DNA of 64,000 bases from an uncultured Lachnospiraceae bacterium. Its GTDB lineage: Bacteria; Bacillota; Clostridia; Lachnospirales; Lachnospiraceae. The translations under genes and the position numbers were made by a program. How positions within the stretch are numbered: the first letter of the stretch is position 1; each line of letters opens with the position of its first letter. The notes beneath the pieces are model-generated. The model searched no databases and had not been told where the DNA came from. It saw only the letters and a list, made by a program, of their open reading frames with translations. The DNA lies in assembly GCA_947089905.1 (NCBI GenBank), contig CAMUMG010000007.1, forward strand, positions 62,001 to 126,000. Direction: 5' to 3'. This document shows, in pieces, positions 52,379 to 61,800 of this stretch.

Positions 52379-53776
52379 ATGACTGCTACACAAAAAACTC
52401 AAGAAAACAAAATGGGAACCATGCCAGTTAAGCCGTTATTAATTACAATGTCTTTGCCTATGATTATCTCTATGTTGATTCAAGCACTTTATAATATTGT
52501 AGATAGTATTTTTGTTTCACAGATCAGTGAAAATACATTAACTGCGGTATCTATGGCATTTCCAATTCAAAATTTGATGATTGCAGTAGCAGCAGGAACT
52601 GGTGTTGGAGTAAATGCACTGCTTTCTCGTAATCTCGGAGAAAAAAACTTTCGCTCTGCAAATCTTGCTGCCAATAATGGAATTTTTCTTGCTATTTGCA
52701 GTTATCTTCTCTTTTTAATTTTTGGTCTTACTATGGTAGAACCATATTATCTATCCCATTTTTCAGAGGAAGAACTTTTAACCGATCCGAATGGCTGTCA
52801 GGAAATTATTACGGCTGGTATAAATTATTTAAGGATCTGTTCTGTTTTTTCTATTGGAATCTTTGTTCAAATCACTTTTGAACGGCTTTTGATGTCTACG
52901 GGAAAGACGTTTTATAACATGATCACACAAGGGACAGGAGCTATTATTAATATTATTTTAGATCCTATTTTGATCTTTGGATATTTGGGATTCCCAAAAC
53001 TTGGTGTATCTGGTGCTGCTATCGCAACCATTACTGGACAACTTGTTGCTATGACTTTAGGCATTATTTTTAATCAGAAAAAAAATAAAGAGATTCATCT
53101 TACTTTACGTGATATGAAACCTCATTTCCCAACGATTGGAGCAATTTATGCAGTTGGACTGCCTTCTATTATCATGCAGTCTATTGGTTCCATTATGACT
53201 TATGGAATGAACCGTATTTTAAATCCTATTACTCCAACCGCTGTTTCTGTTTTTGGAATCTATTTTAAACTTCAAAGTTTTATTTTTATGCCAATTTTTG
53301 GATTAAATAATGGAATGGTTCCTATTGTAGCTTATAATTATGGTGCCCGTAATAAAAAAAGAATTTTAGATACCATTCGACTTAGTGTTTTTATTGCTGT
53401 TGGTATTATGCTTTTTGGTTTGCTTGTATTCCAACTAATTCCAGGACTGCTTTTAAAATTGTTTGAAGCCTCTGACGAAATGCTTACGATTGGAATTCCG
53501 GCCCTTAGAACTATTAGTATTAGCTTTTTATTTGCAGGGTACTGTATTATTATTAGCTCTGTATTTCAAGCACTTGGAAATGGAGTTTATAGTTTGCTTG
53601 TCTCTGTTTTTCGTCAGCTTATCGTTATTTTGCCTGCTGCTTGGATTTTAGCAAATCAGTTTGGACTTCGTGCGGTCTGGTATTCCTTTCCTCTTGCTGA
53701 ACTTGTATCCTTAGGATTGTGTACTTTTTTCTTATTTCGTATCTATCAAAAAAAATTAAAACACATGGAGAACTAA
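52379..53776 (+). CDS. MATE family efflux transporter
   Basis: 465 residues, about twelve membrane helices in two pseudo-symmetric halves. Start GTMPVKPLLITMSLPMIISM and ALYNIVDSIFVSQI are typical of the MATE/DinF-type MepA subgroup; LGVSGAAIATITGQLVA and the second-half PIFGLNNGMVPIVAYNYGAR repeat are conserved. Probably a Na+- or H+-coupled multidrug or metabolite exporter. Monocistronic; no MarR regulator adjoins. Confidence 0.93.
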   Translation: MTATQKTQENKMGTMPVKPLLITMSLPMIISMLIQALYNIVDSIFVSQISENTLTAVSMAFPIQNLMIAVAAGTGVGVNALLSRNLGEKNFRSANLAANNGIFLAICSYLLFLIFGLTMVEPYYLSHFSEEELLTDPNGCQEIITAGINYLRICSVFSIGIFVQITFERLLMSTGKTFYNMITQGTGAIINIILDPILIFGYLGFPKLGVSGAAIATITGQLVAMTLGIIFNQKKNKEIHLTLRDMKPHFPTIGAIYAVGLPSIIMQSIGSIMTYGMNRILNPITPTAVSVFGIYFKLQSFIFMPIFGLNNGMVPIVAYNYGARNKKRILDTIRLSVFIAVGIMLFGLLVFQLIPGLLLKLFEASDEMLTIGIPALRTISISFLFAGYCIIISSVFQALGNGVYSLLVSVFRQLIVILPAAWILANQFGLRAVWYSFPLAELVSLGLCTFFLFRIYQKKLKHMEN

Positions 53777-53790
53777 ACCATATTCCAAAT

Positions 53791-53835
53791 AAACACATGA
53801 ATGAAAAGTTAAACTATAATCTCATTCATGTGTTT
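53791..53835. terminator. Bidirectional terminator, MATE / MBL genes
   Basis: AAACACATGAATGA (53791-53804) pairs with TCATTCATGTGTTT (53822-53835), 14 perfect pairs, between convergent genes. Confidence 0.85.
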
Positions 53836-53852
53836 GTGATATAGATTTTAAT

Positions 53853-54689
53853 TCAGATATAAAATTCTCTTTGTTTATCAGATACTTCTATAATTCGATC
53901 TCGGTAAGAACTACTATCTTCCATTTCCTTTAACTTTTTGATAATACTATAATCATTCCAACAGTGCATTGGAAATGCCATTTTTGTATCTGTATTTTTC
54001 ATAAAATAATCCATTCCTAAAAAGAAATCTTTTCCCTGTCTTGGATCTAATGGCAAAAATGCAATATCAATTTTTCTTTTGCCTATTCTTTCGATCTCTT
54101 CTTTATAACGAGAAAAGATCTGTTCCTTTTCTTTTTTTGTTTGATTTTTCCATGTCCACCAGTTGAGATCGCCCGCATGATAAATTCTTTTTTTATCGAT
54201 CTGAATTAAAAATGCTGTCCCTGCGTCTGTTGAAAGAAATGTTTCGAATTCGAATACTGGTTCATCTGATATCAGCTCTTCTTTTTGTTCATAAGGGGAT
54301 TTTAATTGTATTTGTGTATCATCCTCTATCTGTAATACTATTTCTTTTTGTACTCTATATTTTTTTCTTCTTCCTAAAAAATATATATGTCTTCCAGCTG
54401 CTTGTGAAATTCCGATTTTTTGCATATAAGTAGCCGACATACGGATATCATTTGAAAGCAGATAAGTAACAGATTCCATTTCTTCTGCCCATTCAAAAAT
54501 TTTACGGCTATAATGATCTTGATGTTTATGACTGACAAAAACATAGAGTGGTTTTTTGCGATCCCATATTGGTACATCCCCAACTAAATAATCCTCAGAA
54601 TAATCAAAAACCATAGTACAACTAGGACACTCTATAAAAAATGCACTATGTCCAAGATAAAAAATTTTCCATTCCTTTTTTTTCTGCAT
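53853..54689 (-). CDS. MBL-fold metallo-hydrolase
   Basis: 278 residues from ATG 54689. Metallo-beta-lactamase fold of the UlaG/L-ascorbate-lactonase-like type: start FYLGHSAFFIEC, the HKHQDHYSR metal motif (HxHxDH), YHAGDLNWWTW and PMHCWNDY give the remaining ligands. Substrate unknown. The SD is AGAAATGAGG (54705-54696); the ATG inside it (in frame, at 54701) is read as part of the SD. The leader has a 10-bp hairpin TTATATTTTA/TAAAATATAA. Confidence 0.88.
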   Translation of the reverse strand: MQKKKEWKIFYLGHSAFFIECPSCTMVFDYSEDYLVGDVPIWDRKKPLYVFVSHKHQDHYSRKIFEWAEEMESVTYLLSNDIRMSATYMQKIGISQAAGRHIYFLGRRKKYRVQKEIVLQIEDDTQIQLKSPYEQKEELISDEPVFEFETFLSTDAGTAFLIQIDKKRIYHAGDLNWWTWKNQTKKEKEQIFSRYKEEIERIGKRKIDIAFLPLDPRQGKDFFLGMDYFMKNTDTKMAFPMHCWNDYSIIKKLKEMEDSSSYRDRIIEVSDKQREFYI

Positions 54690-54771
54690 ATTTTTCCTCA
54701 TTTCTATGCTGTTTTATAATCCTTCCTGTCCGTACAAGTTTATATTTTACTTAGAACAGATAAAATATAAG

Positions 54772-54800
54772 TTGACAATCCTTTTATGGTGCAATATAAT
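54772..54800 (+). promoter_or_regulatory. Consensus sigma-A promoter
   Basis: TTGACA (54772-54777), 17-base spacer, TATAAT (54795-54800): perfect in both boxes. Drives the fucose-isomerase-type gene. A hairpin AGCATACA/TGTATGCT (54841-54861) sits between it and the SD. Confidence 0.85.
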
Positions 54801-54886
54801 TAGAATCAAGTTAAATAAGTTATAACAATAGTATACATTAAGCATACAGAAGATGTATGCTAATAAAAAGAAAGGCAAAGGTAAAA

Positions 54887-56371
54887 ATGATGAATGCTCC
54901 AGTTGTAAAATTAGGTATTATTGCAGTAAGTCGTGACTGCTTTCCAGAGTCTTTGTCTGTATCCAGAAGAGAGGCTTTAGTTGCTGCTTATAAAGCAAAA
55001 TATAATGCAGAGGATATTCACGAATGTCCAATTTGTATTGTAGAAAGCGAAATTCATATGGTTCAGGCTATTGAAGAGGTAAAGAATGCTGGCTGTAATG
55101 GTGTTGTTGTATATCTTGGCAATTTTGGTCCTGAAATTTCGGAGTCCCTTATTGCAAAACACTTTGATGGACCAGTTATGTATATAGCAGCTGCAGAAGA
55201 AACTCAAAATAATTTGATTCAAGGACGTGGAGATGCTTATTGTGGTATGCTTAACGCAAGCTATAACTTAAAGCTACGCAACTTAAAAGCATATATTCCA
55301 GAATATCCAGTTGGCACAGCAGAAGAATGTGCCCAAATGATCCATGATTTTCTCCCAGTTGCAAAGGCTTTGATTGCCATTTCCGAATTGAAGATTATCA
55401 GCTTTGGTCCCCGTCCTTTAAACTTCTTAGCTTGTAATGCTCCAATTAAACAACTTTATAATCTTGGTATTGAAATCGAAGAAAACTCTGAACTGGATCT
55501 ATTCGAGGCATTCAATAAACATGCAGGAGATACAAGAATTCCAGAAGTAGTAGCAGATATGGAAAAAGAACTGGGCTGTGCAAATAAAAAGCCTGAAATT
55601 CTTCCAAAACTTGCCCAGTATGAATTGACTTTATTAGACTGGATTGAACAACATAAAGGCTATCGAAAATATGTTACGATTGCTGGAAAGTGCTGGCCTG
55701 CATTCCAAACTCAGTTTGGTTTTGTTCCTTGCTTTGTCAACAGCCGTTTAGCTGCAAGAGGAATTCCAGTTGCCTGTGAAGTAGATATCTATGGAGCTTT
55801 AAGTGAATTTATCGGTACGATTGTCAGTGGAGATGTTGTTACTCTACTAGATATTAATAATTCTGTTCCTAATGATATGTATGAAGAATCTATTAAAGAC
55901 AAATTCAACTATACACATAAGGATACCTTTATGGCATTCCACTGCGGAAATACTGCTTCTAGTAAGCTTACCTCCTGTGAAATGAAGCATCAACTTATTA
56001 TGGCAAGAAGCCTTCCAGAAGAAGTAACACAGGGAACACTAGAAGGAGATATTGTTCCGGGTGACATTACATTCTTCCGTCTGCAAAGTACTGCTGATGC
56101 AAAAATTCGTGCTTATATTGCTCATGGTGAGATCCTTCCAGTAGCAACACGCTCCTTTGGTGCAATCGGTGTCTTTGCAATTCCTGAAATGGGACGTTTC
56201 TATCGTCACGTTTTAATTGAGAAGAATTATCCGCATCACGGAGCAGTTGCATTCGGTCATCATGGAAAGACCTTATATGAAGTATTTAAGTATCTAGGTG
56301 TTCCAGTAGATGAAATCAACTTCAATCAACCAAAGAATATGCTTTACCCAACAGAAAATCCATTTGCATAA
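54887..56371 (+). CDS. L-fucose/L-arabinose isomerase family protein
   Basis: 494 residues from ATG 54887 (AAGG five bases upstream). Whole-length similarity to the fucose/arabinose isomerase family: VKLGIIAVSRDCFPESLSVS, YLGNFGPEISESLI, and the metal/substrate region CWPAFQTQFGFVPCFVNSRLA with EVDIYGALSEFI, then HCGNTASSKL and HHGAVAFGHHGKTLYEV. Family enzymes convert aldoses to ketoses with Mn2+. The exact sugar cannot be inferred, and no fucose or arabinose operon genes adjoin. The strong promoter suggests high expression. Confidence 0.85.
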   Translation: MMNAPVVKLGIIAVSRDCFPESLSVSRREALVAAYKAKYNAEDIHECPICIVESEIHMVQAIEEVKNAGCNGVVVYLGNFGPEISESLIAKHFDGPVMYIAAAEETQNNLIQGRGDAYCGMLNASYNLKLRNLKAYIPEYPVGTAEECAQMIHDFLPVAKALIAISELKIISFGPRPLNFLACNAPIKQLYNLGIEIEENSELDLFEAFNKHAGDTRIPEVVADMEKELGCANKKPEILPKLAQYELTLLDWIEQHKGYRKYVTIAGKCWPAFQTQFGFVPCFVNSRLAARGIPVACEVDIYGALSEFIGTIVSGDVVTLLDINNSVPNDMYEESIKDKFNYTHKDTFMAFHCGNTASSKLTSCEMKHQLIMARSLPEEVTQGTLEGDIVPGDITFFRLQSTADAKIRAYIAHGEILPVATRSFGAIGVFAIPEMGRFYRHVLIEKNYPHHGAVAFGHHGKTLYEVFKYLGVPVDEINFNQPKNMLYPTENPFA

Positions 56372-56383
56372 AGCATATTAATT

Positions 56384-56428
56384 AAAATCGATCACGATCA
56401 GTAAAATTTCATGACCGTGATCGATTTT
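56384..56428. terminator. Bidirectional terminator
   Basis: AAAATCGATCACG (56384-56396) pairs with CGTGATCGATTTT (56416-56428), 13 perfect pairs, between convergent genes. Confidence 0.88.
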
Positions 56429-56448
56429 TACTTTTATGATTTTATAAA

Positions 56449-56760
56449 CTACTTAAATCTTACTGCTGTCCCATAGGCAATCACCTCTGCGGCACCCTGC
56501 ATAACAGCCGAAGAAGCAAAACGTACATTTACAATGGCATCTGCACCTAGTTCTTGTGCTTCTTGTATCATTCTCTGTGTCGCAGTATCTCTGGCTTCAT
56601 TCATCATTTGGGTGTATGCCTTTAATTCACCGCCTACTAATGTTTTAAAACTCTGTGTGATATCTTTTCCAATATTTTTTGACTGAATGGTGCTTCCCTT
56701 TACTAATCCTAACATTTCTAGTTCTTTTCCACTAATATACTCTGTATTTACTAAAATCAT
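56449..56760 (-). CDS. YbjQ/UPF0145 family protein
   Basis: 103 residues. The start MILVNTEYISGKELEMLGLV, the GKDITQSFKTLVGGELKAYT segment, and EAQELGADAIVNVRFASSAV are the family core. Small pentameric cytoplasmic protein, called heavy-metal-binding in some databases; function not established. Monocistronic. Confidence 0.93.
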   Translation of the reverse strand: MILVNTEYISGKELEMLGLVKGSTIQSKNIGKDITQSFKTLVGGELKAYTQMMNEARDTATQRMIQEAQELGADAIVNVRFASSAVMQGAAEVIAYGTAVRFK

Positions 56761-56829
56761 CTCTTTTCACTCTCTTCCTACTTTTATTTTTTCTATCATA
56801 TCAAACATACATTTGTTTTTCAAGATAGT

Positions 56830-57576
56830 TTAGAAATAAAACCGACGTTTTAATTCTTCTAAAAATTCTTTTCTCCCCCAAAAAAATAATCCAAATAGGG
56901 TAAAACTACTGTAAAATCCACAAGTTATCGAAACCCACTGTGTATCAAGCCACCCTAAGTTTCGAAAAAGTATTGGAAGAAGTCCTAAAAGAGATAACCA
57001 AAATACATAAATTGCAGCATCAAATATCTTTTTCTTTCCGCCAAGAAGCAAAATCGTTGCATAAAATTGTGTCATAATAAACCCAAAGGGAAGCAGATAA
57101 TCAAGTGCCCATTGATACTGTCCTATACAAATACCAATCCAAAAGCCTAATGCCATAATCATGATGGAATACCAAATTACTTTGAGGCGTTTCATCAAGT
57201 TTCTGCCTGCAATATGAAAAAGTTCTAATACAAACAGACTAACTCCAAGGACTAAAAAAGACCATCCCATTCCGTATAGTACCTCTTTCGAATTTCTTGT
57301 TGTATAATTGATATATAGACAGATGGTATTGGTAAGTATAAGCAAAAATAAAAGTATCCTTCGAAATATAAAAAAAGTGTGATTTGTTCTTGTTCGTTCT
57401 GGATAGTGAACTCCTTGCCTTAATTCAATTCCCTCTGGCCATAATACTCCTTCCCAAAGCAGCTTTCCATTCTTTTTTCCTCCGGTGGTTCCGGTATTAA
57501 TTAATTCATTATTGCAGAACAGGCAGCGTTTAAGAGGTGTTTGATAATTGATTTTACAATTTCTGCAATAATACAT
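56830..57576 (-). CDS. DUF6320 zinc-ribbon membrane protein
   Basis: 248 residues. N-terminal zinc ribbon YYCRNCKINYQTPLKRCLFC, then about six membrane helices. Starts immediately after the stop of the acetyltransferase-like gene (57577), so the two are translationally coupled; this pairing is recurrent in Clostridia in my recollection. Probably a membrane partner of that enzyme; no activity known. Confidence 0.82.
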   Translation of the reverse strand: MYYCRNCKINYQTPLKRCLFCNNELINTGTTGGKKNGKLLWEGVLWPEGIELRQGVHYPERTRTNHTFFIFRRILLFLLILTNTICLYINYTTRNSKEVLYGMGWSFLVLGVSLFVLELFHIAGRNLMKRLKVIWYSIMIMALGFWIGICIGQYQWALDYLLPFGFIMTQFYATILLLGGKKKIFDAAIYVFWLSLLGLLPILFRNLGWLDTQWVSITCGFYSSFTLFGLFFWGRKEFLEELKRRFYF

Positions 57577-58830
57577 TTATGCCTCCAAATAGTTTGTATC
57601 CACTGTAACTAAAAGTCCATCTTGAATAAAATGATTTATAAAATATTGTAGTATACTAATATCCTTAAAATCTGTATTAAGCATAATATTAGTATGTCCA
57701 TGTATCGATGTTACTGCAATTCCAAATCCCCCAATCGCAAATTCTACATCTTCGACAAAATCGTTCATATCGCTTGGAAGAGTAACTTTCCCAAGATTTG
57801 AAATATAACAGGTACTAATGTCATCTGCCAATCGTTTATATCCGATTTTAAAAGCGATATTTTTTAAAAAGAGCGGAAGCAATCGGATTGCTAGATTCTT
57901 TTCAATCCAGACATTTGAATTCATTCTAGCATGTAATTCCTCTTTTACCAGTTGGGCATCAAATTGTCTTTTTGTCTCTGCTAACATCTGCTCAAAAGTC
58001 CATTCTTTTCTTCCATCAAATGTAGCTTTAATATAAAGCGAAAAATTTCTTAATGTATCGGAAGGAAAAAATTTCCTTAAATTTGTTGGTATAAAAATCT
58101 TAATTGGACATTTTGTCGTTCTACAATCTGGTCTTTGAGTATAAATACTATAAGCTAAAACGGCTGTAATATAGACTCCAACTGTCACTCCAAGTCTTCT
58201 AGTATGTGCTAAGAGTTGTTCTGTTGGAACTTTTGCATTAATACAGAGTGTAAAATAATCTGCAAATTTTTCTCCTTTGACATGATATGCTATTTCCTCT
58301 TTCAAATTCATCTTAGAACTTTTATCATACTGACTGACAAACATATCTACTGTTTCTCTTGGAGAAGATGGCACTTCACTCTTTACTTTACCAGAATAGG
58401 AAAATTCATGTCCACAAAGTTTTAAATAATTTTGTGTAATTGCTTTTAGAAACTCCATTGCTCCTGTACCATCACTGAGCGAATGAAAGGTTTCTAATGT
58501 TATTTTATTCTTAAAATAATAGACTTTAAATAAATATCCGTTATTTTTTGTCCAGTGAAAAAAACGACAGATAATGGGTGATTCCTTTTCAATCCGAACA
58601 GACCTTGTATTAGCAGCTAAGTAATACCAAAACATTCCCGCTTTTAATTGAACCGCAAAGCTTTCAAATCTTGGAAGAGTTTCATTGACAGCCTGTTCCA
58701 ATAATTTAGGGACAATTTCTTCTTTTAGATAAAAGGACAAACGAAATACGCTGCTTCTGCTGTCTTTTGAAACTGCCGGAAAGATCTTTCCGGCATTATC
58801 TACTTTATACCAATAAATACTTCTTTTCAT
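57577..58830 (-). CDS. Alcohol acetyltransferase-like / condensation-fold acyltransferase
   Basis: 417 residues from ATG 58830 (AGGG six bases upstream). CoA-dependent acyltransferase fold shared with NRPS condensation domains; the catalytic motif is HSLSDGTGAMEF (HxxxDG). The SWYKVDNAGKIFPAVSKDSR-like N-terminus (IYWYKVDNAGKIFP) matches the alcohol-acetyltransferase-type family found next to DUF6320. May acylate a lipid or surface polymer; substrate unknown. The overlap with the upstream deaminase gene seen for longer starts supports the chosen start. Confidence 0.82.
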   Translation of the reverse strand: MKRSIYWYKVDNAGKIFPAVSKDSRSSVFRLSFYLKEEIVPKLLEQAVNETLPRFESFAVQLKAGMFWYYLAANTRSVRIEKESPIICRFFHWTKNNGYLFKVYYFKNKITLETFHSLSDGTGAMEFLKAITQNYLKLCGHEFSYSGKVKSEVPSSPRETVDMFVSQYDKSSKMNLKEEIAYHVKGEKFADYFTLCINAKVPTEQLLAHTRRLGVTVGVYITAVLAYSIYTQRPDCRTTKCPIKIFIPTNLRKFFPSDTLRNFSLYIKATFDGRKEWTFEQMLAETKRQFDAQLVKEELHARMNSNVWIEKNLAIRLLPLFLKNIAFKIGYKRLADDISTCYISNLGKVTLPSDMNDFVEDVEFAIGGFGIAVTSIHGHTNIMLNTDFKDISILQYFINHFIQDGLLVTVDTNYLEA

Positions 58831-58871
58831 CCTCTTCCCTAATCCTTTGCCTTTTCCACTTTTTGATCGAA

Positions 58872-59360
58872 TCAATATCCTAAAATACCTTCTAACGATT
58901 CATCTTGTTCTATCCATTCTTTTACTTCAATTATACGATAGTCCGTGTTTGTATCACGAATAATTACTCTTTCAATTCCTGCATTGATAATCTGTCGCTT
59001 ACACATAGAACAGCTATTTGCATTTTTAATATATTCCATTTTAGGGAGTTCAAATCCTACTAAAAATAAAGTAGCACCTAACATTTTCTCTCTTGGAGCA
59101 CTGATAATTGCATTCGTTTCCGCATGTACACTTCGGCAAAGTTCATAGCGTTCTCCTCTTGGAATCTCAAGCTTTGTACGAATACAGTAATTTAAATCGC
59201 TGCAATTTTTACGTCCTCTAGGAGCCCCTACATAACCTGTCGAAACAATTTCATCGTGATTGACAATCACTGCTCCATAAATTCTTCTTAGACAAGTACT
59301 TCTCTTTGAAACAGTTTCTGCAATATCTAAATAATAGTTAATTTTATCTCTGCGTTCCAT
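58872..59360 (-). CDS. dCMP deaminase family protein (ComEB-like)
   Basis: 162 residues. Zinc deaminase motifs HAETNAI and SCSMCKRQIINAG are present, with the N-terminal VSKRSTCLRRIYGAVIVNHD zinc-cluster region of ComEB. Deaminates dCMP to dUMP for dTTP synthesis. Normal length. No competence genes nearby, so a nucleotide-metabolism role is more likely than DNA uptake. Confidence 0.92.
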   Translation of the reverse strand: MERRDKINYYLDIAETVSKRSTCLRRIYGAVIVNHDEIVSTGYVGAPRGRKNCSDLNYCIRTKLEIPRGERYELCRSVHAETNAIISAPREKMLGATLFLVGFELPKMEYIKNANSCSMCKRQIINAGIERVIIRDTNTDYRIIEVKEWIEQDESLEGILGY

Positions 59361-59396
59361 TTCTAATCCTTTCTGTATACTTTTATCTCATTTCTG

Positions 59397-61490
59397 TTAA
59401 AAAGCATAAGGCATATAATGTGTCAAATTAATAATCGTTTCCCACGTTTTATAATCGACTATTCCTGTTACTGGGAGACCATACTTTTGTTGTGCTTTTT
59501 TAATCACATTTGCTGTTGATTTCCCATAGACACCATCTACCTGAATAGAAAATCCCAGCTTTACCAGACGCTTTTGAAGATTTAGTACATCAGATCCTTT
59601 CATATAGTTCGACGCTACTGTAAGTTCACGGAATGGACTATTATTTTGATAAGTTAAAAATTCTAATCCTAGATATTGAAAGTGCATTGTATCAGCACAA
59701 ATACTGAAATTTCCTCCCCAATACCATCCATACTTTTCAAAAATATCAATCACTTCATCTGGAATACAATAAGGATTCGATTTATCTCTGAGATCATTTC
59801 CTGCTCCTAAAAAATAATCATTGTCATAATCACCCGGATTAATGTCAATTGCTACTCCAAAAGCGTGCATAGACATCAATGTAGATCTAGATAATCCAAC
59901 TCCTCCAACTTTTCGATATCCATATCCTTTTAAAATCTTAATTGGAAATTTAATATCTAACTGATAGATCTCATCAAAAATTGCCTGAACATTTTTTGCA
60001 ACCTTTTTATTGATAGTCAAATCCATACTAGAAGCATAGCGTCCACCAGAAGCTGTCATCTTCCATACTGGAACTTTAATTGTTGTCATCTGTTTTCTTG
60101 CTTTTGCCTCTGTATTAAAGGAAGCTGGAAGACTATAAATAGTATATATCTGTGCATTTGTTCCAAAAATATATTGATACCTTGCATTATTACTTTCTGT
60201 TGGCAGTATTACAGAAGTCGTATCCGGTTTTTTTGTTTCCTCATTCTTTTGTGAGTTCGGGGTTGGGGTTGCTTTTGGTTTTTGTGTTGGTTGTCCATCA
60301 ACTGTTGGGGTTGGTTCTTCCGAAATGGATGGCTCGTCTTCCTCTTTTGTTGGTGTCGGTTCTTTTGTTGGTATTGGGGTTGGTTTCTTTGTTGGTGTCG
60401 GTGTTGGCTCCTTTGTTGGCGTTGGAGTTGGCTCTGGACTTGGAGTTGGTTCTGGCGTCGGTGTTGGCTCTGGACTTGGGGTTGCCTCTGGCTCTTCGCT
60501 ATACTCCTCTCCGTCTAACACTTTTAAAAATTTCTCCATCACTTGTGTTGTTCCTTTTTCTGTGCCCAATACTACTGCCAAATACAAATGACTATCTAAA
60601 CCTCTTAGTAATACTAATTGCTGATTTCCGGAAACCATTCGTAACAGCCCTTCATATCCTTTTGGTATCTCAATTCCACTCATTCCATAAGGCTGATAAG
60701 GTATTTCCACTAAAAGTCCATCTGCTCTACGTCCTGTAACATTTAAAGAACGTACTCCAATATTTGCAGTAAACCAAGAATTTTTAAGTAACTGGTACAT
60801 TAAATAGTAAATATCATATGCTGTAAATTTTTGAGAAGAATTATATGTACCATTTGATGAAATCAAATTTTTATTTGAGAGCATACTTCCCTTTACCCTA
60901 GCAGATACAAGCTCTAAAAACTTATCGGAATTTGCAGTAACTCCATTAATCAAAACGGATCTTGCTGCTGCTGAACCAGAATTGATATAATAACTTAGTA
61001 CATCTTCATTATTTGCAGTTCCTCCAGAACCAATTTTTCCAAGTAAAACATCTGCATCCACTGCATTTCCTGATTGTTCTGGAATCGGCTGAAATAATTC
61101 TTTATCTACCTCATCTAACAAAACCCAATATGTTTCTAATTCTGCAAGAGAAGAAGCAGAAAATTTCTTATTTGGATTTGCTGTAGCAATTACACTTCCT
61201 CCTGTTATATCAATTAGTAACATTCCAGAAGAAGAAGTAAAATCATCTTCTCTTCCATTAAAATGAGATGGCAAAATTAACGATCCCACTGTCGTTGAAC
61301 CTACTGCCCCTCCTGTATCCACTTCTAATAGATCTGCATATGCTTCAATTAATTCCTGTGAACTAAAAATGGGATCTTTATCTACTGTAGATGGAAGATA
61401 CCCAATTCCCATCACAATTACCAGCAAAAAACTTAAAAATTTCATCCAATACTTTTTATGTATTCGTTTTTTCTGCTGCATCCTTTTCAT
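59397..61490 (-). CDS. M15 D,D-carboxypeptidase fused to degenerate DacA-like domain and PG-binding domain
   Basis: 697 residues, secreted (hydrophobic FLSFLLVIVMGIGYLP). Residues 85-325 align with the PBP5/DacA serine carboxypeptidase fold, but all active motifs are lost: SxxK is ASSLA (112-116), SxN is SGS (171-173), KTG is replaced by IPKG (275-278). A Thr/Pro-rich linker (335-410) leads to an M15_4 peptidase with metal ligands H542, D549 and H603 (MSMHAFGVAIDIN, DTMHFQYLG), all intact, and a PG_binding_1 domain (630-690). Probably trims the stem peptide of peptidoglycan while the dead domain binds it. Confidence 0.88.
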   Translation of the reverse strand: MKRMQQKKRIHKKYWMKFLSFLLVIVMGIGYLPSTVDKDPIFSSQELIEAYADLLEVDTGGAVGSTTVGSLILPSHFNGREDDFTSSSGMLLIDITGGSVIATANPNKKFSASSLAELETYWVLLDEVDKELFQPIPEQSGNAVDADVLLGKIGSGGTANNEDVLSYYINSGSAAARSVLINGVTANSDKFLELVSARVKGSMLSNKNLISSNGTYNSSQKFTAYDIYYLMYQLLKNSWFTANIGVRSLNVTGRRADGLLVEIPYQPYGMSGIEIPKGYEGLLRMVSGNQQLVLLRGLDSHLYLAVVLGTEKGTTQVMEKFLKVLDGEEYSEEPEATPSPEPTPTPEPTPSPEPTPTPTKEPTPTPTKKPTPIPTKEPTPTKEEDEPSISEEPTPTVDGQPTQKPKATPTPNSQKNEETKKPDTTSVILPTESNNARYQYIFGTNAQIYTIYSLPASFNTEAKARKQMTTIKVPVWKMTASGGRYASSMDLTINKKVAKNVQAIFDEIYQLDIKFPIKILKGYGYRKVGGVGLSRSTLMSMHAFGVAIDINPGDYDNDYFLGAGNDLRDKSNPYCIPDEVIDIFEKYGWYWGGNFSICADTMHFQYLGLEFLTYQNNSPFRELTVASNYMKGSDVLNLQKRLVKLGFSIQVDGVYGKSTANVIKKAQQKYGLPVTGIVDYKTWETIINLTHYMPYAF

Positions 61491-61800
61491 CCTTTTCTAC
61501 CTCTCATTTTCATCTTTTCGTTGTTCTCATTCTTTTCAAGAACAGCTCTTTGCCTGTGACATGGATAAAGTAAATTTATTCCATGTAATTAATAGTTTCT
61601 TATTTTTATTATAACCTTATTGTCAACATTTAAAATAGCACATTCCACTCTAAAAATCAATGAAAGGATTTCTTACATTTTTGATTGTTTTTAACATTTT
61701 ATTACAATCCAATTTCAATAACAAAATTCCTTTTCAGTTTATCTTAATTATGATAAAATAATTCAAAGATTCGTTAAATATATTATTTTAGAGGTGTAAA

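Noticed and set aside
60300-60490. Short tandem DNA repeats that could look like a CRISPR or VNTR
   Set aside because: They encode the Pro/Thr linker in frame; no spacers or cas genes.
60152-60739. Plus-strand open frame rich in Leu/Val opposite the M15 gene
   Set aside because: It is a shadow of the Thr/Pro-rich linker codons; no SD and no protein-like composition.
61735-61765. TTATC...GATAA palindrome before the RlmD-type gene as an operator
   Set aside because: AT-rich and overlapping the likely -10 region; could be chance. The rest of the 310-base divergent gap shows only weak promoter-like sequence.
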